DNA from: QHBQ01 sp038230695
GTDB taxonomy: Bacteria; Chloroflexota; Chloroflexia; QHBQ01
Length of the DNA: 19,257 nt
Assembly: GCA_038230695.1 (NCBI GenBank)
Contig: JBBRMT010000073.1
Span: forward strand, 1 to 19,257
Reading direction: 5' to 3'
Part shown: piece by piece, positions 1 to 6,230 of the stretch
Numbering within the stretch: the first letter of the stretch is position 1
Layout of the letters: each line of letters starts with the position of its first letter
Made by a program: the position numbers and the translations under genes
Notes under the pieces: model-generated
What the model saw: the letters and a program-made list of their open reading frames with translations, nothing else
Told to the model about the DNA's origin: nothing
Database searches by the model: none

Positions 1-1
1 C

Positions 2-370
2 GGCTATCACGCCGGTATCCTGGGCGGCTACGACGCGAATAGCTGCGCCGCGCATAACGCGCAGTTCCCCTGCTACCTGCCCAACGTGCTGATTACCCGT
101 GGGCAAGTCACCAAGCTGGTGGTCAACGCGGCGCACTACCCGCTAATCACCCCCACCGGCGGCAATCCCACCTTCACCGATGTGCCACCAGCCAACGTAT
201 TCTTCGTCAGCATTGAGACGGCGCACGCGCACGGGGTAATCAACGGCTACAGCGACGGCACCTTCCGAGCCAACAACAACGTGCGTCGCGACGAGATGGC
301 CCAGATCGTGTTCAAAGGCATCTCCTCACCGTTACGAATTGCAGATTACAGATTGCAGATTGTAGATTAA
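2..370 (+). CDS. S-layer homology (SLH) domain protein, C-terminal fragment
   Basis: The reading frame is open from the left edge, so only the last 122 residues are visible. They contain the end of one SLH motif (GGYDANSC, then ITRGQVTKLVVNAA) and one complete SLH motif (FTDVPPANVFFVSIETA, GVINGYSDGTFRANN, RRDEMAQIVFKG). SLH domains normally anchor secreted proteins to cell-wall polymers, or in Chloroflexota to the S-layer or envelope; that role comes from family knowledge. The protein probably ended with SLH motifs. Its last ~11 residues (IADYRLQIVD) and its TAA stop are encoded by a simple ATTGCAGATT repeat, so the native end has probably been replaced or extended by the repeat. A GC-rich hairpin follows 14 bases after the stop. 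The N-terminal functional domain lies outside the window. Confidence 0.85.
   Translation, partial: GYHAGILGGYDANSCAAHNAQFPCYLPNVLITRGQVTKLVVNAAHYPLITPTGGNPTFTDVPPANVFFVSIETAHAHGVINGYSDGTFRANNNVRRDEMAQIVFKGISSPLRIADYRLQIVD
338..369 (+). repeat. ATTGCAGATT simple repeat, left arm
   Basis: Short tandem units (ATTGCAGATTACAGATTGC and so on) overlap the 3' end of the SLH gene and supply its stop codon. The reverse complement of the same unit recurs at 485-518, so the two blocks form an inverted pair about 115 bp apart. Confidence 0.8.
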
Positions 371-383
371 CAACAAACAGCCG

Positions 384-406
384 GGGCGCACATCAGTGCG
401 CCCTTG
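384..406 (+). terminator. Hairpin after SLH gene, probable terminator
   Basis: GGGCGCAC-ATCA-GTGCGCCC is a perfect 8-bp stem with a 4-nt loop, followed by TTGCCATTTGT. The U-tract is weak. The position directly after the SLH stop and before the next promoter fits transcription termination. Confidence 0.6.
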
Positions 407-432
407 CCATTTGTCTACCCGCCAAAGCGTGC

Positions 433-461
433 TTGACCAGCCTGTAGCAGCGGTGTATACT
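433..461 (+). promoter_or_regulatory. Sigma-70-type promoter for the phospholipid operon
   Basis: TTGACC (433-438), a 17-bp spacer and TATACT (456-461). Transcription would start near 468, about 70 nt before the first gene at 536, so the transcript would carry the 485-518 repeat in its leader. Confidence 0.6.
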
Positions 462-484
462 CAATGCGAAATACTTGCCCGCCC

Positions 485-518
485 CAATCTGCAATCTGCA
501 ATCTTAAATCTGCAATCC
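485..518 (-). repeat. ATTGCAGATT simple repeat, right arm (inverted)
   Basis: AATCTGCAATCTGCAATC and a further unit form the reverse complement of the block at 338-369. It lies between the promoter and the ribosome binding site of the next gene. A reading frame starting at 464 runs through it, but that is incidental. Confidence 0.8.
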
Positions 519-535
519 AAAGGGGAGCGCCGCGC

Positions 536-1252
536 ATGGCTAATCTGATTACGGTGGCCCGCATCATCCTGCTGTTTATTACCATCGGGATTATCTACAT
601 TCTCACTCCGGTTGCGGTGCTGATTGGCCTGCTGCTCACCATTGTGGTGTTTGTCAGCGATGCGCTAGACGGCTACGTAGCCCGCAGGCGGGGCAGCGCC
701 AATGCATTCGGCGCGGTGTTCGATATTGCGGGCGACCGTATCGTGGAGAATGTATACTGGGTGGCGCTGGCGAACCTGCTGCCTGCTTTTGTGCCAATAT
801 GGATGCCGCTGGTAGCGATTGTGCGTAGCTTCATCGTGGATGGGCTACGCAGCATGGCGCTGGCCCAGGGCAAGACTGCCTTCGGCGCAAACACGATGAT
901 GACTAGCCGGTTCGGCACCTGGCTGGCGGCCAGCCGCTTCAACCGCGCTGTCTATGGTGTGGTGAAGGTGCTAGCCTTCTGCTGGGTGTTGCTCATCCTT
1001 GCGCTACGCCTGGCCGCTGCGCAGGACGGCAACTGGGCCAGCTTTTACCACGATTGGAGTAATCTGATTGACGGTATCGGCACCTTTCTGATTTACTTCA
1101 CGGTGCTGTATATGCTGATGCGCGGCGCGGTGGTGGTGTGGGATAGCCGACCAATGTACCTGCCCGGCCCCAACTCGCTAGCGAAGCGCATCCCTGCCAA
1201 GACGGTGGATAGCAGCGTGGGCGAAAAGCCGCAAACTACGAGGGAGCAATGA
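536..1252 (+). CDS. CDP-alcohol phosphatidyltransferase (PgsA-like)
   Basis: This is an integral membrane enzyme of 238 aa that transfers a phosphatidyl group from a CDP-lipid to an alcohol. It carries the complete family signature D42xxD45G46xxA49R50, G59xxxD63xxxD67 (SDALDGYVARRRG, then GAVFDIAGD), whose aspartates bind the metal and CDP. Hydrophobic segments at about 5-40, 80-105, 145-170 and 195-215 fit the multi-helix fold. ATG 536 was chosen because AAAGGGGAG lies about 10 nt upstream; an earlier in-frame start at 464 would translate the intergenic repeat. Family members make phosphatidylglycerophosphate, phosphatidylinositol phosphate or cardiolipin, and the acceptor cannot be read from the motif. 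The stop overlaps the next start (ATGA). The co-transcribed HAD phosphatase makes a phosphatidylglycerophosphate synthase role plausible but unproven. Confidence 0.85.
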   Translation: MANLITVARIILLFITIGIIYILTPVAVLIGLLLTIVVFVSDALDGYVARRRGSANAFGAVFDIAGDRIVENVYWVALANLLPAFVPIWMPLVAIVRSFIVDGLRSMALAQGKTAFGANTMMTSRFGTWLAASRFNRAVYGVVKVLAFCWVLLILALRLAAAQDGNWASFYHDWSNLIDGIGTFLIYFTVLYMLMRGAVVVWDSRPMYLPGPNSLAKRIPAKTVDSSVGEKPQTTREQ

Positions 1253-1983
1253 ACGACGAAGAAAACCATCACCCCCACCCAGCCTCCCCCGGTGGGGGAG
1301 GGGTCAACCCTGCTGGTCGCATCGCCGCCATCTTCGACGTGGACGGCACGCTTATCCCTGGCACCAGCGCGGAGCGCATCTTCCTGCGGGCTTTGCTAAG
1401 GAGGGGGTTGCTGGGGCCGCGCCGCGCAATCGGCATCGCGCGGGCGTTGGGCGACCGTCGCGGCAAGCTCAACCCGCTCAAGGCGATGACCCGCGACCGC
1501 ATCTACCTCAGCGGCATGGACGCAGTGCGGATGCAGGCATTTAGCCGCGAGTTGTTTGATCGTAAGATCATGCCACGCCTTTCTCCGATTGGCCTGGCCG
1601 CTCTGCGTCAGCACCAGCGTGATGGTCACTATATCGTGCTGCTCTCTGGTTCGCTCGACTTCCTCTTGCAACCGCTGCTCGAATATACCCAGGCGGATCT
1701 GCTGGTGACTAGCACTCTGGAGGTAAACGCGCAAGGCCGCTTCACCGGCCATATCGCCAACACTCATCCAGTGGGCAGGCACAAGGCTTCGCTGCTGCAG
1801 GCTCTAATCGAACAGCACCGCATTGACCTGACCACCTCATATGCCTACGCCGACACCGCTGGCGACATCCACCTGCTGGAATTGGTCGGCCACCCGATTG
1901 CCATCAATCCTCGCCCCGCCCTGCGTAAGCACGCACTGGCACGCGGCTGGCCGATAAAGGAGTTTCCCCTTGCGCCTGCTTAG
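1249..1983 (+). CDS. HAD-superfamily subfamily IB hydrolase (phosphatase)
   Basis: 244 aa. Motif I is FDVDGT with D30 as nucleophile and D32 as acid/base. Motif II is S133 in LLSGS, motif III is K179 in GRHKAS, and motif IV is ADTAGD with D202 and D206. The segment AYADTAGDIHLLELVGHPI followed by AINP is typical of HAD-IB (SerB-like) proteins, although the usual GDSxxD is here ADTAGD. It overlaps the previous gene by 4 nt and the next by 14 nt, so translation is probably coupled. Subfamily members dephosphorylate phosphoserine or lipid phosphates. Placed between a CDP-alcohol phosphatidyltransferase and a GDPD, a lipid head-group phosphatase is the best guess. Residues 7-20 (His/Pro/Gly-rich) are encoded by a G/C palindrome and are probably not part of the fold. 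Confidence 0.8.
   Translation: MNDEENHHPHPASPGGGGVNPAGRIAAIFDVDGTLIPGTSAERIFLRALLRRGLLGPRRAIGIARALGDRRGKLNPLKAMTRDRIYLSGMDAVRMQAFSRELFDRKIMPRLSPIGLAALRQHQRDGHYIVLLSGSLDFLLQPLLEYTQADLLVTSTLEVNAQGRFTGHIANTHPVGRHKASLLQALIEQHRIDLTTSYAYADTAGDIHLLELVGHPIAINPRPALRKHALARGWPIKEFPLAPA
1283..1301. repeat. Palindrome inside the HAD gene N-terminus
   Basis: CCTCCCCC-GGT-GGGGGAGG is a perfect 8-bp stem with a 3-nt loop. It resembles the intergenic hairpin repeats elsewhere in the window, but here it is translated as part of the His/Pro/Gly-rich leader of the HAD protein. Confidence 0.7.
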
Positions 1984-2845
1984 ATCAATTGGCTACCTGC
2001 TGGGTTGGGCCTTCATCGCCGCCACTGGCTACGTTGCCACGCAATACCTGCTGCTGCGCGAACGGCGGCTTGGCCCGCTGATGGTAATCGGGCATCGCGG
2101 CGCATCGGGCTACGCGCCGGAGAACACCATCGCCGCCTTCCTTCAGGCCCACAATATGGGCGTGGACGCAGTGGAGCTTGATGTGCAGATGACCGCCGAT
2201 GGCGAACTGGTGGTGCTGCACGATGAGACGCTGGATCGTACTACCACCGGGGTTGGCTGGGTAGGCTTCTACACGCTGGCCGAGGTGAAGAAGTTCGATG
2301 CGGGTAGCTGGTTCGACCCCAAATACAAGCACGAGAAGGTGCCAACCCTGGCCGAAGCGCTAGACCATGCCCGCAAGTGGGCATACGGGCTATACGTCGA
2401 GCTGAAGGATCCGGCGCAGTACCCGGGCATCGAGCAGAAGGTGGCCGACCTGCTGAAGCGAGAGCAGCGCGAGCTAGCGGGCCAGGCGATCGTGACCAGC
2501 TTCGACCATGCCGCCATCCGCAAGCTGCGTGAGATCTCGCCCAACCTGACCCTCGGCGCACTCTACGCACACGGGCCATACTTCCCCAACGCCCGCACCC
2601 GCCGCGCCACCGCTGATGCCCAGGTGGTATTGCCGCACTGGATGTCGGCGCTGCTCAACCCCTACATGGTACGCCGCCTGCGCGACCAGGGCAAGCTGGT
2701 GATAGTGTGGACCGCCGATCACCCCATCGCGGTGCGGATGCTGGCCTATGTTGGGGTGGATGGCATAATCACCAACGTGCCGGACAAGGTGATGCAGGCG
2801 TTGGCTCCCGCCGCGCCAAAGGTTGCTGAGGAGCAGCCGGATTAA
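1970..2845 (+). CDS. Glycerophosphodiester phosphodiesterase (GDPD), membrane-anchored
   Basis: 291 aa. It hydrolyses glycerophosphodiesters to sn-glycerol 3-phosphate and an alcohol. The catalytic signature is intact: H42-R-G, APENT with E51, E69-L-D71, and LVVLH84D. The remaining barrel strands are recognisable (YVELKD, IVTSFDH, IVWTADHP, DGIITNVPD). Residues 7-29 form one transmembrane helix, so the enzyme is probably tethered to the membrane; its orientation is not certain. The TTG start at 1970 is supported by AAGGAG at 1957-1962, 7 nt upstream, and overlaps the end of the HAD gene by 14 nt. It is the last gene of the operon. Together with the two upstream genes it suggests turnover or recycling of phospholipid head groups. 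Confidence 0.9.
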   Translation: MRLLRSIGYLLGWAFIAATGYVATQYLLLRERRLGPLMVIGHRGASGYAPENTIAAFLQAHNMGVDAVELDVQMTADGELVVLHDETLDRTTTGVGWVGFYTLAEVKKFDAGSWFDPKYKHEKVPTLAEALDHARKWAYGLYVELKDPAQYPGIEQKVADLLKREQRELAGQAIVTSFDHAAIRKLREISPNLTLGALYAHGPYFPNARTRRATADAQVVLPHWMSALLNPYMVRRLRDQGKLVIVWTADHPIAVRMLAYVGVDGIITNVPDKVMQALAPAAPKVAEEQPD

Positions 2846-2864
2846 ATTACCTCACCTGCCCGCG

Positions 2865-3479
2865 TCAAATCAAGCTGCCCAGCGCCACTATCCCCGCCGC
2901 CAGGATGATCAGCCCCGACACGCGGTTGACCCAGCGCAGCCAGCGGGCATCGAATCGCGCCCGCAGCAGGCTGGTCACGCCGCTGAGGATGAACCACCAC
3001 GAGGCCGAGCCAGCGAACACCCCAGCCACCAGCAGTGCGGCGGAGGCGTAATCGTGGTTACCGCTGGCGATACCGAGCGCGGCAAACACCGCCGCGAAGG
3101 AGAGGATGGTCAAAGGATTGGTGATGGTCAGCAGGAACGAGGAAAGATACGCGCCGAGCAACCCGCGTCCGCTGGCGGTAGCAGCCTGGGTTGCTGGTTG
3201 CGATAGCATCGTCACCACACCTAGATAGCAGAGGAACAGCCCGCCCACCAGCGCCATCCAGAAGCGCATCCCCGTCAGCAGTGCGGCCACCGAGGTCAGG
3301 CCGAAGCCCGCCACGCTGGCGTACATAGTGTCGGCAGTGGCGGTGCCGAGGCCGGTGACGAAGCCGCTCAGTCGCCCATGCGCCAGGGTGCGGCGGATGC
3401 ACAGCACGCCGATCGGCCCGACAGGCGCGGCAACCGCCAGACCGAGCGCCAGTCCTTTTAGGAAAAAGATTGGGTCCAT
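2865..3479 (-). CDS. LysE/RhtB-family amino-acid exporter
   Basis: 204 aa with about six hydrophobic segments. The N-terminus (FLKGLALGLAVAAPVGPIGV, then LCIRRTLAHGRLSGFVTGLG) is the typical LysE-family first helix and loop, and TNPLTILSFAAVFAALG is the conserved second-half motif. The family exports amino acids or related small metabolites; the substrate is not evident. The ATG at 3479 has AGGAG 7 nt upstream (complement of 3487-3491). It converges on the GDPD gene with a 19-bp gap, and no strong terminator is visible there. It is transcribed alone, away from the repeat-rich region on its right. Confidence 0.85.
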   Translation of the reverse strand: MDPIFFLKGLALGLAVAAPVGPIGVLCIRRTLAHGRLSGFVTGLGTATADTMYASVAGFGLTSVAALLTGMRFWMALVGGLFLCYLGVVTMLSQPATQAATASGRGLLGAYLSSFLLTITNPLTILSFAAVFAALGIASGNHDYASAALLVAGVFAGSASWWFILSGVTSLLRARFDARWLRWVNRVSGLIILAAGIVALGSLI

Positions 3480-3561
3480 GTATATTCTCCTAATCTTCCC
3501 TCCCGCCGGGGAGGGGTTGGGGCGCGTATACGATGCGCGACTAGCTCGCCTCCCTGCCTCC

Positions 3562-3908
3562 CCAAAGAGCTAATCGTTATCCACAAGTGGTGAAGGGCGG
3601 TAGTGGTGGGAGATAACCTGCCACTCGCCGAGTTACCGAGGGCTGGGAGCGTATCCCCGATCGGTGAAGCCGATAAACGCTTATCGCAAGCATCAATGCG
3701 TCAAAGCTGGCAATGGTCGCGGCGTAAAGGGTCGGCACGAGGTGGCTTCCCTAACCCTCCATGCCGGGCGGATCGCTGCTGAAGATAGGCATTGTTGACA
3801 CTTCAACAAAGGGCTACGCCCCCAACCCCCGGTAACCTGGGCAAGCGTTGAGCTATCCCCCGCCACTACTGCACTTCATCCTTGGTGGGTAACGATTAGC
3901 ACCTTTGG
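3562..3908. repeat. ~347-bp long-inverted-repeat element (MITE-like)
   Basis: The left end (CCAAAG-A-GCTAATCGTTATCCAC) and the reverse complement of the right end (CCAAAGGTGCTAATCGTTACCCAC) match. The similarity continues inward: GAAGGGCGGTAGTGGTGGG pairs with GAAGTGCAGTAGTGGCGGG, and GTTACCGAGGGCTGGGAGCG pairs with GTTACCGGGGGTTGGGGGCG. Each arm is thus over 90 bp and roughly 75-80% identical by eye. No transposase is encoded. The TTATCGCAAGCA motif near 3681 also occurs in the elements at 11004 and 12006. Confidence 0.65.
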
Positions 3909-3974
3909 CAGGGGCTTCTCGCATCGGTAGGTACGATGAGCCTGTTGGCTGTGCAAGATCCCCCCTCACCAAAC

Positions 3975-3993
3975 CTCTCCCCGCTGGGGAGAG
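3975..3993. repeat. CTCTCCCC hairpin of a dispersed family
   Basis: CTCTCCCC-GCT-GGGGAGAG is a perfect 8-bp stem preceded by CCCCTCACCAAAC. The same CCCCTCACCAAAC plus CTCTCCCC / GGGGAGAG combination recurs at 7925-7989 and 8091-8119, with a diverged relative at 16122-16152. Confidence 0.75.
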
Positions 3994-3995
3994 AC

Positions 3996-4030
3996 TTATT
4001 GTTGTCTGCTGCTTCAGCAGACAACAATAA
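3996..4030. repeat. Perfect 16-bp inverted repeat
   Basis: TTATTGTTGTCTGCTG, a CTT loop, then CAGCAGACAACAATAA: 16 paired bases and only 3 unpaired. It is A/T-richer than its surroundings and sits directly next to the smpB terminator hairpin. Read on the minus strand, it supplies the U-rich tract after that hairpin. Confidence 0.8.
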
Positions 4031-4054
4031 ACCCGAACCTTTGCGGGTTCGGGT
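4031..4054 (-). terminator. Intrinsic terminator of smpB
   Basis: On the minus strand ACCCGAACC pairs with GGTTCGGGT (9 bp) and is followed at once by TTTATTGTTGT. It lies 34 nt after the smpB stop. Confidence 0.75.
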
Positions 4055-4087
4055 AGGGGCGGAAGATTGGCTTTGGCTAGCAGCAAG

Positions 4088-4579
4088 CTAGCGGTGCGCC
4101 ATCTCACGCTCCGCATCGCGCTGATTCTCGCGCTCGGCCAATGCCTCGCGCTTGTCGTAGGTGTGCTTGCCTCGCGCTATGCCGATCTCCAGCTTGGCGC
4201 GGCCCTTCTTGAGATACAGGCGAGTGGGGACCAGGGTCAAGCCCTTCGCTTCGGTCGCCTCTTGCAGCTTGCGGATCTCGCGGTGGTGCAGCAGCAGCTT
4301 GCGCGGGCGGGTGGGGTCGTGCTGGAAGTAGATACCAGCCTGCTCGTAGGGGGAGATGTGCATCCCTACCAGCCACAACTCGCCGTTCTCAATGCGGGCG
4401 TAAGCCTCGCGCAGTTGCACCTTGCCCGCCCGCAGCGACTTAATCTCGGTGCCGGACAGGGCGATGCCCGCCTCATAGGTTTCCAGAATGAAGTAATCAT
4501 GGTAAGCCTTGCGGTTGGAGGCAATCTGCTTCTCGCGCTCTGGGTCGGGCGTATTCTTCTTGGGAGGTGTGTTTGCCAT
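4088..4579 (-). CDS. smpB: SsrA-binding protein SmpB
   Basis: 163 aa. SmpB is the partner of tmRNA in trans-translation; it binds the tRNA-like domain and delivers it to stalled ribosomes. The family is recognised along the whole length: NRKAYHDYFILETYEAG, GTEIKSLRAGKVQL, GMHISPYEQAG, DPTRPRKLLLHHREI, KGLTLVPTRLYLKKGRAKLE and GKHTYDKRE, followed by the basic C-terminal tail RENQRDAEREMAHR that enters the decoding channel. A lysine- and proline-rich N-terminal extension of about 15 residues precedes the core. The start at 4579 has no Shine-Dalgarno sequence; instead TATAAT lies 6 nt upstream, which suggests a leaderless mRNA. The upstream glycosidase ends at 4601 on the same strand. The tmRNA gene itself is not in the window. 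Confidence 0.97.
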   Translation of the reverse strand: MANTPPKKNTPDPEREKQIASNRKAYHDYFILETYEAGIALSGTEIKSLRAGKVQLREAYARIENGELWLVGMHISPYEQAGIYFQHDPTRPRKLLLHHREIRKLQEATEAKGLTLVPTRLYLKKGRAKLEIGIARGKHTYDKREALAERENQRDAEREMAHR

Positions 4580-4585
4580 GCCGCT

Positions 4586-4591
4586 ATTATA
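4586..4591 (-). promoter_or_regulatory. -10 element for leaderless smpB
   Basis: A perfect TATAAT (minus strand) ends 6 nt before the smpB ATG, placing the transcription start at or next to the A of the start codon. No good -35 is visible at 16-18 bp; the TTGACG further upstream is only 7 bp away. Confidence 0.5.
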
Positions 4592-4600
4592 CCCGATGCG

Positions 4601-6226
4601 TCAAGGCTGGGCGCAGAATAGGGGTACGCCGCTAGACGGATTTGTGACGGGGAAGGGTGCAACCTGCATCGCGTCGCGGAACACGGCCGCTGCAGGTTTG
4701 GGCGTGTAATCGGCGTGGTAGAGGCCAAAGTGCGCCTCGCTGCCAGCCAGCGCAGGCCAATCGAGCAGCGACCATGCCAGCGCGCCCGCGCTGTCGTTGG
4801 CTTCGGGTATCATCCTGGCGAAGAAGGCGCGTTGCAAATCCTCGGTAGCGTGGGGCAGGTCGGTGCCGCCGCTGGGATGGCCGATCTCCTCGACCAGCAG
4901 CGGCTTGTCAGTGTAGCCACGCATCTCGGTCAGCAGGCTGGTGAGGTCGCGGTCGTAATAGTTATGCTCGTAATAGTGGAAGGAGACGTAATCCACGATG
5001 CCGCCCACGCCCTGTGCCGCTGGCACCGGCTGGTTGAGGCCATAGTGGGTGGTCAGGCCGACGGTGAGCGGGTGGGCGCGGTCAATGGTGCGAACGTAGG
5101 CGGCGATGCGCCCCAGCCAGGCAAGGCGGTTGGCGGCGTGATCCTTCCACACCCATTCGCTGTAAGGGACGACGTAATCTATCTCGTTGCAGAGATCCCA
5201 GGCCAGAATGCGGGTATCCAGCGCGTAGGGGCCAACCACGGCGTTGAGATAATCGCGTTCCATTTGCGCGGCGGGGTCGCTGTCGTTGGTCGGCCAGTTG
5301 TCCCAGCCGGGGGTGGGGTACTTACGGTAGCTGTCGAACAGGCTGACGATTGGGCGGATGCCGTAACTGCTGGCAATCTGCAAGAGTCGCTCCATGCGCG
5401 GGCGGGTGAAGTAGCCCTGCTGCCAGTCGCCCACGGTGACGAAGATACGCACCGTGTTGCTGCCCAGATCGTGCATCAGGGCGAAGTCTCTGGCTACGGT
5501 TGGCTCATCCCACTCCTGCCACAGCCGCCAGGGGTGCTGGCTGGGCGAGTAGTTGACCCCTTTGAGCAGCATGGGCGCATCGTTGGGGCCGAACACCAGC
5601 TTGTCGCCATCCACCCGCAGGTAGGGCATCAGCGCGGCGCGACGGTCGAGCAGGTCGCGGCCCAGCGCGGTTAGCTCCACATTGTAGGGCGTACCGGCGT
5701 TCTCCGGGTGTAGCTCAAACTCCGCCCGTTCGAACCACTGCACCAGCATCCCGCTGCTGTTGGTATAGGCGGGTGAGAGGGGATAGCCGTAGCTGGCGAG
5801 GCCACCGCGATTCTGCCAGTAGGCGAAGAACACCGGCGGCACGCGATAGCCGGTTTCCGCGAAGTAGCTGCCCTCGTCAGTGACCGCCGGCGGGAAGCTG
5901 CAATGCTCTACGGCGATCAACTCCGCACCCACCCGCCCCAGCATCACCACATCGCCCGCATCCGTATGGTGCAATTCCAGCCGCCCGCGCTCCACGTACT
6001 GCACATCGAGATCCAGCGCGGGGTCGTGCTGTACATCGGTTAGCGGATAACCGAAGCGATCCAGCCCGCCATTGTTTACCCAGTAGTCGAGGAACGGGCC
6101 ACTCAGTTGGTAATTGCTGCCATCAGCTGATGCCCCACCCGTATCGGCGGCGTGGCTGGACGCTGGCGCGGTCAGCAGCAGGGCCAGGGTGAGCAGGATG
6201 GTTAGGTTGGGGTGACGCTTCGACAT
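4601..6226 (-). CDS. Secreted GH5-like glycoside hydrolase with two FGYP modules
   Basis: 541 aa from the ATG at 6226 (AAGGA 7 nt upstream; an adjacent ATG at 6229 is also possible). Residues 1-25 are a signal peptide (LTILLTLALLLTAPASSHAA). Two ~75-residue modules follow: a degenerate one (FLDYWVNNGGLDRFGYPLTD) and a good one (FFAYWQNRGGLASYGYPLS, FERAEFELHPENAGTPYNVE). From about residue 205 comes a (beta/alpha)8 glycosidase domain of GH5 type: LLKGVNYSPS, NTVRIFVTVGDW, WDLCNEIDY with E348 as likely acid/base, and LLVEEIGHPSGG with E447 as likely nucleophile. These enzymes cleave beta-linked glucans or mannans; the exact substrate is not readable. It starts 4 nt after the stop of the propeller gene and is probably co-translated with it. 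The glycosidase call is firm, the family number less so. Confidence 0.85.
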   Translation of the reverse strand: MSKRHPNLTILLTLALLLTAPASSHAADTGGASADGSNYQLSGPFLDYWVNNGGLDRFGYPLTDVQHDPALDLDVQYVERGRLELHHTDAGDVVMLGRVGAELIAVEHCSFPPAVTDEGSYFAETGYRVPPVFFAYWQNRGGLASYGYPLSPAYTNSSGMLVQWFERAEFELHPENAGTPYNVELTALGRDLLDRRAALMPYLRVDGDKLVFGPNDAPMLLKGVNYSPSQHPWRLWQEWDEPTVARDFALMHDLGSNTVRIFVTVGDWQQGYFTRPRMERLLQIASSYGIRPIVSLFDSYRKYPTPGWDNWPTNDSDPAAQMERDYLNAVVGPYALDTRILAWDLCNEIDYVVPYSEWVWKDHAANRLAWLGRIAAYVRTIDRAHPLTVGLTTHYGLNQPVPAAQGVGGIVDYVSFHYYEHNYYDRDLTSLLTEMRGYTDKPLLVEEIGHPSGGTDLPHATEDLQRAFFARMIPEANDSAGALAWSLLDWPALAGSEAHFGLYHADYTPKPAAAVFRDAMQVAPFPVTNPSSGVPLFCAQP

Positions 6227-6230
6227 CATT

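Larger units (their letters stand above)
3480..4087. other. Gene-free region with repeats and hairpins
   Basis: I see no convincing coding sequence on either strand. The region holds the LysE ribosome binding site, a CCCTCCC/GGGAGGG palindrome (3498-3515), a long inverted-repeat element (3562-3908) and three consecutive hairpins (3975-4054). I looked for ssrA/tmRNA because smpB is adjacent, and did not find its conserved ends. Confidence 0.6.

Noticed and set aside
464..535. Upstream in-frame extension of the phosphatidyltransferase
   Set aside because: It would translate the AATCTGC repeat, has no ribosome binding site, and the family begins near ATG 536.
3560..3910. tmRNA or RNase P RNA next to smpB
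   Set aside because: Neither the tRNA-like ends of ssrA nor the conserved RNase P cores are present on either strand; the region is explained by its long inverted repeat.
3986..4055. tRNA gene, prompted by GGTTCGGGT resembling a T-arm
   Set aside because: The GGTTCGGGT belongs to a simple hairpin; no acceptor, D or anticodon stems can be built around it.
4715..5674. 319-codon open frame on the plus strand
   Set aside because: It is antisense to the GH5-like gene, which has clear motifs and a signal peptide; the frame is a by-product of high GC.
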